64,000 nt of DNA from Zanthoxylum bungeanum (taxonomy: Eukaryota > Streptophyta > Magnoliopsida > Sapindales > Rutaceae): contig SKCR01023424.1 of assembly GCA_019454045.1 (NCBI GenBank), positions 1 through 64,000 of the forward strand. The letters run 5' to 3'. Positions within the stretch are counted from its first letter, which is position 1. Each line of letters begins with the position of its first letter. The notes under the pieces were generated by a model. It was given only the letters and a program-made list of their open reading frames with translations. It was not told the origin of the DNA and ran no database searches. Below are positions 38,889 through 50,100 of the stretch, one piece after another. The translations under genes were made by a program, and so were the position numbers.

Positions 38889-41800
38889 TTAGTTATTAGT
38901 TTCAGCTTGATAGTCGGTCTCATCATAGATCTCCTCCTATTTGAACAAATTAAGTTAGTGCTAGTAAGTTCTTTGAGAGAATAACTGAATAAAATTTCAC
39001 AAAAGAAATTACCGCACATACTTGTAATAGCTCTTCAATGACATCTTCTAGTGTTATAATGCCAACAGCTTCGCATTCTTCAGTATTCATTGGGAGTGGA
39101 TCATCAGTGATATGCAGAACTTCTGAATGGAAGTCCCTACTCCATCTCTTGCTCTTGGAGGCTCTTCGTTGAAGATTTGCATCATGTGACAAGCTATTCT
39201 TCTTCTTCTTGAGTGCTCTCTTGGTCTGTAAACGTTTTTCTTTGAGATGGCTTTCACCATCAATGTCTACCCTCACATCTCTCTCTGAATTTATGATCCT
39301 CAATTAACCAGTGGAAGCAATTTTATATGAAAGAATATTGACTAGGGACATGAGGCATGTCAATGCTTACCATCAGCTGAATGTTCACTGGCTGGCTGCT
39401 CTGTATCATTCTGGTTCCTTACAACAACTGCCATATGGCTATGGCCTTTCTGAAACTCATTTAGTATGTCGTATAGAGGCATTGTTTCTGAAACCCTGGA
39501 ACACAAACCATGTGAATAATACCTTTGCTGATCTTCAGTTTATATTGTGGAGTGTGTAATTTATCTTTAACATTTAGTTGTTGCATGGTAACATATTATG
39601 TTGCTTATTTAACTCATTATAGAATGTAATATCTATACGAGCCAAATATTCTAACATATTAGGCTCTACAATTAAAAAAGCATCTACTTAATTAGGAGAA
39701 CTCACGGTTATATTATACTATTAGACTTTTCATAGAATCAGATGCATGTAATGTGGTGGATTTAATCTTGGATCGCTCTAGGAGTCTCAAGGAACTAGAT
39801 TGGCTTATTGCAGAGATAAAGGAGTCTTCGACAAATCAAGAGTTGTTTAAATTCTAATTTAGGCCTCAGTCCTGCAACTTGACAGCTCATAAATTAGCTA
39901 AATATGTTCTCGAAAAAAACTACTTTACCCGACGAGGCATGCCTTCAAATTAGCGGTCCTTTTTATTCTTTCCGGTCATTGTATTGATTTTTGGAGGGAT
40001 CTATATATTGTAGTTTGCAGTTTGCAGTTTTAATGGAAACTGTTATTACACACTAAAAAATAAAAAATACTTGCTTATGCATAAGTTAAGACGGTCTGTT
40101 ATCAAATTCTTCAAAGTTATAAAAATACCTAGGAATCCTGCGAATCGCCATATTTTTCACAGGTACTTCATCTTCTGAATGGATGGTTAATAAATTCTTC
40201 ACCTACAATAAAACAACACATTTGTTATCACAAATTACATTATAATATATAAAAGGGGTTCAAATTGTTGAAGTGACTTAAACAAGTAGTTACCAATATG
40301 AGCCCAATTATGTTTCTTGGATGCTGATAATAAACTGGCACCCTGCTATGTCCTTTCTCCAAAATCAACCTCATTAAATTGCTGCATATATAATGCCAAT
40401 TTATAAATATGTGGGGGACACGTGTCACCCAAAATATCATTGCTAGAGAACCAATGCATAGTATTAGATATTATCAAAATTGATATACTCACATACATTT
40501 TCACTTAAAATTTTATCAACTCTCTCACCGTAGCTACAGTAATCTACAGTGAATCACTTTAGCTACAGTGATCTATAGTGAAACACTGTAATTGCGGTGA
40601 GAGAGTTTGTAAAATTTTAAGTGAAAGTATGTGTGAGTATATCATTGCTCTAGATTCATTATTACCTGTCTAGTTTTGCATTAATATCAACTGCAAAGGT
40701 CTCAGATATAGGAGTCATTGCATCACTTGCTGTTTTCTCACTGAGTTCAAGTGCTCCGGTGATGATTGTGGTCTCATCTCGCGTCAATTCTCCGCCTTTG
40801 CCGGCCTGCACACCAGTTAATAAGAAAAGAATAAATTCCCTTAACGATCAAACTCGGCTCTCTTTGTTTCTATTGACGTGGGTAAGTTTTAGGATCATAC
40901 ATCGTTACCATGCAAATCAACTAGAGTTTTCAATTCTGCTCTGCGGAAAAGTGCTTCGTTTCCTTTCCCCAACAAAAAGTCTAATAGCTGTTAAATTTGT
41001 CATCAAGAGTTAAAATGTGAGTCCTGTAACTTTTAAGGGAAAAAATATCAGATGATTTCACCTTGCTTATTGGATAAGCAACAGGAAAACAGATCCAAAC
41101 TAGAATTTGCACGAATGGAGCCACTTTTGCACCAATTGCCAGACCATATCGAGAACAAACAGCTTGGGGGATTATCTACGAACAGAAGAAGAAATTTCAA
41201 TTGGTTTTCAACCCAAAAAAAATGTTTTTTTTTTTTTAATGACAATTTTGTGTGTGTATATATATTTTGGAAAAGTTGAAAACTCAGCCGCCAAATTATT
41301 CGAGCTTAAGCAGAGCCGGTAAAATCTTCGGCTCAAGAAATGGGACATATGGACTCGAATTTAAGAACTGACAACTAAATATTAGACCATTTGCCACCAA
41401 ATCAGGCAATCTGATATGTATATCCATATGCTATAGAACATAAAGAAACTAACCTCACCGAACAGAAGTATCAAAGTCACTGATATAACAACAGCACCCC
41501 AAGCCGTGACCAAGCTATCCAGAAAGATCGGAAGGGCCTGAAAAGACAGAAAGAAAGAAAATGTTTAAAACACCAAATGTTTCTTCTTTTTTAGAACATC
41601 TCTCTTGGGAAATACCTCCATGGCAGCAGCATTGCATAATAGTAGAGTACAAAGGAGCAAGTGCTGTCTTTTCACCACCGGTAGTATCTTTGCTGTTATG
41701 ACAAATTAAAGATGAAACTTTAATAGTAAAAAATGCAATGCAAAAACTATCAATGAAGAAGAGATATCACAGAGACGCCATACAGGCATGTTTACGATCA

Positions 41801-41961
41801 CTGGGTGTTCCAGACTTGGCAAGAACTTCAAGGTCGACCAGACTCATTGACATGAGGCCTAAAGTCAAACCAGACATCAACCCAGCAAACAAAACTAGCA
41901 GTGTGACTACAACTATGCGAATGAAGAATCCTGTCTCGCAGCATCTGTACTCGACAGCCAT
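38889..41961 (-). CDS. DUF21 (CNNM-like) membrane protein with CBS domains
   Basis: Plant CBSDUF-type protein of the CNNM/CorC class, membrane proteins linked to Mg2+ or other cation handling; the plant role is not settled. Minus-strand exons in gene order: 41961-41784, 41692-41616, 41537-41454, 41175-41062, 40987-40901, 40805-40666, 40381-40294, 40202-40129, 39495-39371, 39284-39022, 38936-38889. All junctions keep frame; about 425 aa. DUF21 marks: [20 protein letters not shown] near residue 25, [41 protein letters not shown] pair: [51 protein letters not shown], and [21 protein letters not shown] Lys-rich insert (ALKKKKNS) sits in the second CBS region. Introns hold a LINE fragment, a MITE and a SINE. 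ATG chosen at 41961, the first in frame. Confidence 0.9.
39725..40065 (+). mobile_element. LINE 3' fragment with RNase H-like remnant (intron)
   Basis: Plus-strand reading from about 39743 gives [19 protein letters not shown], a stop, then [16 protein letters not shown], the C-terminal pattern of RNase H-like domains of plant LINE polyproteins. It ends in an A-rich tail (about 40056-40068). It lies antisense in the intron 39496-40128 of the DUF21-CBS gene. Target duplications not identified. Confidence 0.6.
40481..40644. mobile_element. MITE A copy 1 (TGATATACTCACA ends), intronic
   Basis: 164 bp forming a long inverted repeat: TGATATACTCACATACATTT on the left, mirrored by ...TATGTGTGAGTATATCA on the right, with stems through ACTCTCTCACCG/CGGTGAGAGAGT. 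The middle has GCTACAGTGATCTA sub-repeats. A second copy is at 58741-58905. It lies in the intron 40382-40665 of the DUF21-CBS gene. Superfamily not assigned because the target duplication is unclear. Confidence 0.85.
41262..41400 (-). mobile_element. SINE (family 2), intronic
   Basis: Minus orientation, with inverted B-box-like GGACTCGAATTTAAG (about 41351-41365) and GGCTCTGCTTAAGCTCG on the minus strand, matching the 3' half of the SINE at 206-371. Sits in the intron 41176-41453 of the DUF21-CBS gene. Confidence 0.6.
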
Positions 41962-42580
41962 TCCCACTCCCTTCTCTTCTTCTCGATTTTTTTTTTTTTT
42001 TTTTTTTTAATTCTCCTATATGAGTTTTCGAAGAAAGTTGTAGCAAATGAACTTATTCCAGTTATGACACTGAAAGAATGAAATCGGATTCGACTCTTTT
42101 TCAACTGAAACGTCTGGAACTTCACTTTTGCTTCTTTTAGCATTTACTTGTTTCTAAAGGAAAATAGAGACTGAGGGACCGGCCAATATGACAAAAGTGA
42201 ACAGTTATTTTGCCTGTTGAAATATGCCGACTCGAATATCACTTTCTATATCTAACCATGCTTGAATTTTGAGTTCCTTTGGTACCCAAACTAATCAAAT
42301 TATTCAATAATACATTTGAATCATTTCATTATTACACATTCTTCTGATGCAAATTGCTTGTATAGTAAGAGAAAAGTTGACAATAAGATTACCAGGTAGT
42401 CATAATATTACCTTTTTCATTGCAATTTCGGGAATGAAAATTATGAAATGAATAGCTATTGTCTTATTTAGATCTTGATTAAAAAAGAAAAGAAAAAAGG
42501 GAATAAAGAGCCAGCTAAGACATGCATGATCTATCCATAACGCAAGGTTGCTGGTTGTTACTGTCTCTGAGTCTGTCATT
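41962..42580. other. Upstream region of DUF21-CBS gene
   Basis: Contains a T-run (about 41987-42008) and AT-rich sequence. On the minus strand this is the 5' UTR and promoter of the DUF21-CBS gene. No other gene supported. Confidence 0.5.
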
Positions 42581-43127
42581 TAGCGGTGGTAAAATGAATG
42601 AACGAATCGAATTTGTATTGAATCCTAAACGAATCGAATCAAAATGTGATGGATTTGTATTCGATTCGTTTATTAAACGAATCCTAATATCAGGATTCGT
42701 ATTCGATTCATTTATTAAACGAATCAAATACGAATATTCATTTAGTCATGATATTATTTAATAACATAATTTACCATAATTGATTTACATTAATTTTTCA
42801 CAGATATATACATATGACATATGTAATTAATATATTTGCTAAAAATGTCTCACCAAATATCGATAATATTATTTTTATATGGTAATTAGCCATAATTTCT
42901 CGTATATTAATTGAAAAATAACAATAACTAGTAAAATAAAATAATAAAACGAATCCTAAACGAATAAACGAATCAATGAACTTAAATTCGTATTCGATTC
43001 GTTTAATAAACGAATCGAATCGAATTGACCCATTTATTAAACGAATCCATTTTTTCAAACCCGTATTTACTTTAAAGCGAATCGAATCGAACGAATAAAC
43101 GAATCCTGATCCAAATTGCCACCCCTA
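42581..43127. mobile_element. Non-autonomous hAT-like element rich in CGAATC repeats
   Basis: 547 bp with ends TAGCGGTGGTAAAATG and, inverted, TAGGGGTGGCAATTTGG. The flanking octamers CTGTCATT (42573-42580) and TTGCCATT (43128-43135) match at 6 of 8. Both sub-terminal regions are built from short CGAATCGAATC / AAACGAATC iterations in opposite orientation, which could fold into a large hairpin. No transposase. Confidence 0.6.
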
Positions 43128-43773
43128 TTGCCATTAGCCTTCACATTCATCTAATTTTTCTTGGTATCTCATTCGCTCAAGTGGGAAATAGCCTTGTTGA
43201 ATTGGAAAAATATTATTCTATGGACTCATGTTGGGCCATCATATAGAATTTGGATCCTCAATTTAGTTTTGTTGAGCTTTTTTATACATATATTATTATT
43301 TAATAACTATGTATTAATAATATTTTATATCCAAAAAAACTCATTACAAAACTTAACATAGCTTAACATTGAATTTGTTTACAATTTATTTTAAAATTTC
43401 AATTTGTATCTTGGCTTTCTTCCGCCTTAAGTGAGGGATTTCTATTTATTGGTGGTTAAAAAAAAAGTGAGTTGGTTCGAATTTGATTGGAATTTTTTTT
43501 TTCCAAATCCAACCTATATAATTAGAATAGAGTTTAATAAATGGATCTTGACTCACCCCACTTTTTTCCTTCATCAGTCATGATGATAAAAATTCTTGAG
43601 GGATGGAATATGTGAGGTCATGTATGTTAGAGTCGGATAAAATGATAATTTACATACATATTGATTGGACAAGTTGTGTACGAATATTGATATTTTTATT
43701 TAAATAAAAGTAAAATCCTCATGTGTACGAGAATCTGCGTGAGGGCTGTGAAGGTCCAGTACATTATGGTGTA
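43128..43773. other. Intergenic AT-rich DNA
   Basis: No gene, RNA or repeat recognised between the two hAT-like elements. Confidence 0.5.
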
Positions 43774-43969
43774 TAGGGCGGGGTCGTGCCCGATAATTTA
43801 TTTTGGCCCGGAAATTTTTTATTAATAAAAAAACTAAATATAATTTTAATTTATTATATAAATATAATTTATTATATAAATTTAAATATATATTATATTT
43901 TTTAAGCCCGGGCTTGACGTGCCCGAGCCGGGCCTTGACGTCGCGGCCCCGGGCTTTTTTGCTATCCTT
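43774..43969. mobile_element. Probable hAT-like MITE upstream of HflX gene
   Basis: GC-rich ends (TAGGGCGGGGTCGTGCCCG on the left, GCCCGGG...GCTATCCTT on the right) flank a very AT-rich core, like the element at 840-1245. Target duplication is poor, so limits are approximate. It is about 225 bases upstream of the HflX ATG. Confidence 0.4.
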
Positions 43970-44194
43970 GGGTAAGGAGATAATTTTGTATTCGTTGATT
44001 GAACGAAACGAAACGATACGGATATTGACCCGCCCTGATATTTATCCATTGGACCCACCCAGCCCATCGATACAGACCCGGCCCCAGTCGGCTGCTGCCC
44101 TTTCTTTCAATTCTGTGGCTCGCTCACATAAACAAAACTCTAAACAGCTTGGCAGTAGAAGAAAAACCCAGAAAAAAAAAAAAAAAACCTTCAA

Positions 44195-47100
44195 ATGTTG
44201 AAATCAATTTCTTTATCACGATCCCACTTGAGGTCCATAACAAAAACTCTAACCTTTCCATTTTCCCTTATCTCATCTCCATATTCATCATCATTAAATC
44301 ACCAAAACAAGAACAGCGAAGACAAGGACGACTCACAGTCACAGGGCGTCGTTACGTACTTCAACAGAGATCCAGATGACCCACCACGACTCTTCTTGGT
44401 GCAGCCCCGCCTCAAGCCTCCCAGCTTCTTGGAAGCTAAGCTTAACGAAGCTCTGTGTCTCGCTAACTCTCTCGAAGATCAGCGCTATGGGTACTTTGAA
44501 ACCGATTTTTTTGATAAAGAACTGCCCCCACATGTTGTTGTTCAAAACCCAGCTCTTAAATCAGGCAAAGCTCGCGCAGGTCTGTTTGTTTGCTTGCTCT
44601 TGTGTTGGCCTAGTTTTTATTCATCGATTTTTTTAGTTCTATGAATAAGCTTTGCGTCTGAGATTTTTAAATGAATTTTAAGCTCTTGCTATTTTGATTG
44701 TAGTTTAAATATGAGTAGCTTTATGTTCTTAGGTAGTTCATTTGAATTTTGAACTTTAGTGATTGACACACTCACCCTTTGGTTATTTACCCTCATCTAT
44801 AAGAGTGTCGAAGTAATAAAATAACTCGTTAAGTCCGGAATCGATTCATAGGAATAGATTTAGTAAAATAAAATAATAAATCGAATGAAAATAAAAAAGA
44901 CTGAATTGTTTGAAGTGATGTACAATTTTAAATTGGACTGCAATAATAAAATAAATTATTTGGGGCTAAGAGATCCACCCTTGATATTTCAAATTTAGAG
45001 AACTCTTACTTTTCATAATATATAAATTGTCGTTATTACCCAGTTAATTTACTTCAGAGATTAATTATGACAAAACATATAAAACCATCCATAAAGGCGG
45101 TGATAATATTTGTCTATAACAAGTTCATTTGGATATTCAATTATGTCAAATATATAAAACCAATTATATAGACGGTAACAAAATTTGTCAATAATTAATT
45201 CAGATTTAAATTAAATATTAGTCTTTAGATTACAATTCATATATTATAATATAAGTAAGATTAATCTATATTCTCATATTAAGAGCTTCACCCTTCACCT
45301 CATCGGGATGGAATTAACTACTCATGTTTTGAATAAAAAACACATATAATTTTATTACTGAAAGAAAAAGAAATTACAACAAAGCTTGAAAAATAAAACA
45401 CATAAGACACCCTCTTCTAAGTTTTCAAGAGAATTCTCAGAAGAAAGCATGAAGAACTAAGGTGCTGAGTTCCTCTATTTATAAGTGAGATGCTCGACAC
45501 CTCTCTTGCAAATTGCAAGCACAACTTGCAATTGACAAGCAAAAGTTTCATTTTTTTCAATGACAACCCACGTGGGTTGTCATTTCATATTATTATTATA
45601 TTAATAAATTATTATAATATTATATATTATATATATATATATAATTTTGACAGGTCCTCCAAAATATATTATATAAAAATACAATAATAATAATAATAGA
45701 ATACATGTGGGTAAATACATCATAAGCTCATTTTGTCGCCAATCTAAACAAGGTGAATGTTTTCCAGGTTCGATTTGAATCTAGCTGTCACGTTTTTTTG
45801 GGTTTTCTGAGTCATGGAATTCAGATCTCATATCTATTTTTCCTATTAAGCTTCAAAAGCAGTATTTTGCCTACACAATAAAAATATATGAAACATAAAT
45901 TTAATTTTTATTTCACAAATGTACTAAATTAAGGGGATTAATAAAACTATAAGTGTAAAATGATTATTTTATCTTTATTAAATGTATATTTTTTAGTGTT
46001 CATCGGTGATAGGGTTATTATATGAGATGAGAGGCTAATTAGTTATGGTGTTTGTTAAATGTTTTGTGTTCAATTCCCTTTGTCTTTTTTATATTCGTGG
46101 TCATTGAAGATGTATCTTCTTTGACTTTGTGTAGGCACATATTTTGGACCTGGGACTGTGGAAACTATCAAATGCCACCTAAATGCGGCAGAGTCTAAGG
46201 CAAGGAACTTCTTTTTCTTTATATTTTTTAAGTGGTGATAGATTTTATTTTCGTTTACAAAGCAATTTGTGCCATGTCTTTGTGGAAGTTCAACCGTAGC
46301 CAGATGATTTTAATAGGGAGAAGTGGATGCCATTTTTGTCAATGCTATTTTGTCTGGAATTCAGCAAAGGAATTTGGAGGCAAGTAGTGCCTACTCAAGT
46401 TCTCTTTCTTACTTTTTCCCCCTTGAAGTTGAATCGCTTGAGTTCCAAGCTTCTTAGTGCTCTCTTTTTATATTTCCATTTCGAATGACAGCGAGCTTGG
46501 GGAAAAACTGTATTAGATCGTGTGGGCCTTATAATAGAGATATTTAATGCTCATGCCCATACAAATGAAGCAAAGCTACAGGTACTGTTGGTCGTTTTAA
46601 ATTTAGAGATTTCATGATATTAAATTTCATTTGATCTTCCGATAAACTTGCTTCATTGGACATTTTGGTGGTTGCATGATTTGAACAGGCTGAATTAGCA
46701 TCCCTTATGTATAAGAAGAGTAGGCTGGTTCGTGTTCGTGGCCCGGATGGACGCCTTACTTTTGGGGAAAGTGGTGAAGCTGAAGTTGTTAGTGCCCGAG
46801 GGTGAGTTATAACCCGATATCTCGAAGAACAATCCCAGGCAGTTATTTGTGCTTATATATGTTTAGAAATGGAAATGAATGAATCCAAAAAAAAAAAATC
46901 CATTATTTTACAAGAGCACTTTTGCACAACATGTTTGTACTTGGGTGATGTAATTTGATGAATCCGCCCTATGTTTATGGAAAATAATGAACACTGTTTA
47001 ATTACAAATCTTTCTATTAGGTGTTTTGCCCAATATGTTTAGGGCCATATGCTGTTAGGAGGCAGCCTGCCCAATTTATTTTTGATTATTTTTGTGCATC

Positions 47101-50100
47101 ACTAATTGGCATGAATTATTCTCCCTTGATTGTGTACCTGACCCATATCACTTAAGTGCCTCTCTAGCTGAGATTGGATGAAATATGCCAATTAATCTTT
47201 GCCTCTTAAGAGGAGGAGAATATGGTATTTACTTGAATTTTTATTGTTTCGTATTTCATTATAATGCATGCAAATTTTGTGGCATTGCATATGTGTGCTG
47301 ATAATAATCTGAAATTCTTAGAACAACTTTTGATGTGCGTGGATATGAATTGCAGGAGAGGAAGTGGGGGGCGTGGCTTTATTGGTGGTGCTGGAGAAAC
47401 TGAACTTCAACTTCAACAGCGAAGGTTTGATCCTTGATATTAGTTCCTTTAATTTTGTCTGCACATTCCATTTAGTCAGTCTTATATTCTTCGTGTTCAT
47501 AATGTTTGGTTCACTTGGTTTTCGAGTCTTCATAATCTGTTATGTTTGGTGTTTGAATGGTTTCCCTTATTAACTTTGTTCGTGTTGGGGATATTTATAA
47601 AGGTTTTTCTTCAAATTAGCATGGTCATATTCTGACAATGTTTGACTTTAAGCTATATTCTTAGGTTTGACACCAAACACCCTCTTCATTGAAGCAGCTG
47701 TCAAGTGTCTATTATAAGTTTAATTTTCATGAACCATGCTTTTAAGTTGTGTGCATATGTGCTTTTTGGCTTGTTCATGTATCATATTAACATTCAAATG
47801 AGGTTTTGATGGGCGGTTTTTGTAGTATTATGGTAAGAGTAAGATCATAGGGCAAATAAAGATTAATAATTTTTGTACTTTCAATACTGTTTTTATCAAT
47901 GGTGGTTCTCTATATTCTGTTATGGCACTGCTTTATAGACATTCCATTGTCTTTCTCCCTTTCTCTCTCTCAACCCCCAACCCAACTTTATGTACGCCGT
48001 ATAGTTGTCTTACCATTTTGTTATTTTAATTGATGCAAACAAATGGATCGCGCAAATTGTCACAGGAAAAAGGCAAAAACTTGTATGAAAGCTAGCATAG
48101 CTATATTGGTAGATATTATGGATTGGAACTTATCACTTAAGATCGAATAACTAATTACTGTCAGCATAAGCGGAAGTGTTTGTATCAGTTCAGTGTGGTC
48201 TGTTGTGGGGTGATTGTGAGGTTATAACTTGACTCAAGATGGTTTTTAGTTTCTTATCTGGACTTTATTAATGGAATAGTTGTCCTACTTTTGGATTGTA
48301 TCCTTAGGTCCCTTGGCTTTTTTATACTCGCCCATATAAAGCTATGTAATAGCGTTTTTAAAGAGGAAGAAAAATGAAGAATGGTATTGTTGGAATTAGT
48401 TAGGTGTTGGAATTAGTTATGTAGTGTGTAGTTGGTAGTTGAGGTGTTTTGTATTTAATATGGTAGTTAATATGGTAGTTGTGTATTTAATATGGTAGTT
48501 GTATAATGCCTATATAAAGGCCTCTCATTGTAAGTTCTAAATTAAGCAAATGTTTATAGACATTTTCTTCACAAATTCTCTCATGGTATCAGTAGGTTGA
48601 TCTTAGGGTCCTCTTTTCTTTTTCCGGTGATACCACCGCCACTGCCATCACCGACGTTACTGTTCCGGTGCGAGTCCGACGACACCTCCAGCATCCTCCA
48701 TCTCCTTGTCAGCCGCTGGTCTCACTTCCGTCGTCGGTTTCCTTCTTTGGCGTGTCTATCTCACTTTTTTTTTTCCTCAACATACCCTCGGAACCCTAAT
48801 TTTACCCACCACCACTTCCGCACTTTTTTTTTTCAAAAACAACCACCACCACTACTCTCAGAGGTCACCGATCTACCTTCGCCGAGCGCCGATCTACTCA
48901 GTTTTTTCCGCGATATTATTTATGGATCGCCCGTCAGAAGACGACACTCACCCCCGAGCTCCGATTTTGCCTAAATCAGGTTCCTTCGTCCCAACTCTTT
49001 CTGGTTCTCCTGTTATTACAACTGATAAGTTACTTGGTTCTATAAATTATGTTTCTTGGTCGGCTTCAGTTGAATTATGGTTTATGGGGCAAGGGTGTGA
49101 AGATCATTTAACCTCCAGTGAGGATTCTATACCTGAGGCCGAGCGCCGATCTTGGAGGAAGCTTGATGCTCAATTATGTAATCTCTTATGGCAGTCTATT
49201 GATTCTAAACTTCTTGTCATGTTTCGGCCCTATAAGACTTGCCACAAGTTATGGAGTAAGGCTACCGCTTTGTATACTAATGATATACAGAGATTTTATA
49301 ATGTTGTGTCCAATATGTTTCACTTAAATCAGCGTGATCTGGATATGTCTGAGTATATTGGTCGGATTGAATCATTGCGAGAGGAGTTCAATTCTATCTT
49401 GCCAATTACCACTACAATTGCTGAACAGGAACGCCAGCGAGAACAGTTCTTTATGGTGTTAACTTTGATTGGGCTCCGATCTGAGCTTCAGCCCGTTCGT
49501 GATCAGATTTTGGCCAGTACTACTATCCCCTCTCTGGAAAATATTTTTGCTCGACTTCTCCGAGTCTCCTCCACTTCCGTCATTGACTCTGAGTCCCACT
49601 CCGCAGAGCCTTCTATCTTTGCAGCACAGGGCAGTTCCACGGGCAATCGTGGATCCCATATTCATCGAGGAGTGCGTCCCAAATGTAGTTACTGTCAAAA
49701 GGTTGGTCACACCCGAGAGCGTTGCTATCAGCTTCATGGCAAACCCCCTCGTCCCTTTACTGCCAAGGTTGCTCAAGTTGACAGCATTGCCTCTCCTATT
49801 TCTTCCGAGCACCCATCTCAACAGGTTACCTTATCTGGCCCGGATTATGCTGCTTTCCTTCAGTATCAGGCCTCTCAGCAACCATCATCTGCTTCTGTTG
49901 CCCACACTGGTAATTCTGTGGCCTTCCTCACTCAGTCCTCTCCTCTCGGCCCTTGGGTTATTGATTCTGGAGCCTCCGATCATATTTCTGGTAATCCACA
50001 CTTTTTCTCATCTTTAACCGGTTCAGATTCTCTCCCTATGGTTACCCTTGCTAATGGCTCTAAAACCGTTGCTAAGGGTATCGGGCGAGCTTCTCCTGTT

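Noticed and set aside
43803..44201. 132-codon ORF ahead of HflX
   Set aside because: Spans a MITE-like block and the HflX 5' UTR in another frame; no recognisable domain.
48597..48974. 125-codon ORF at the start of Copia-3
   Set aside because: Out of frame with gag-pol and lies mostly in the leader; the gag ATG at 48922 explains the region.
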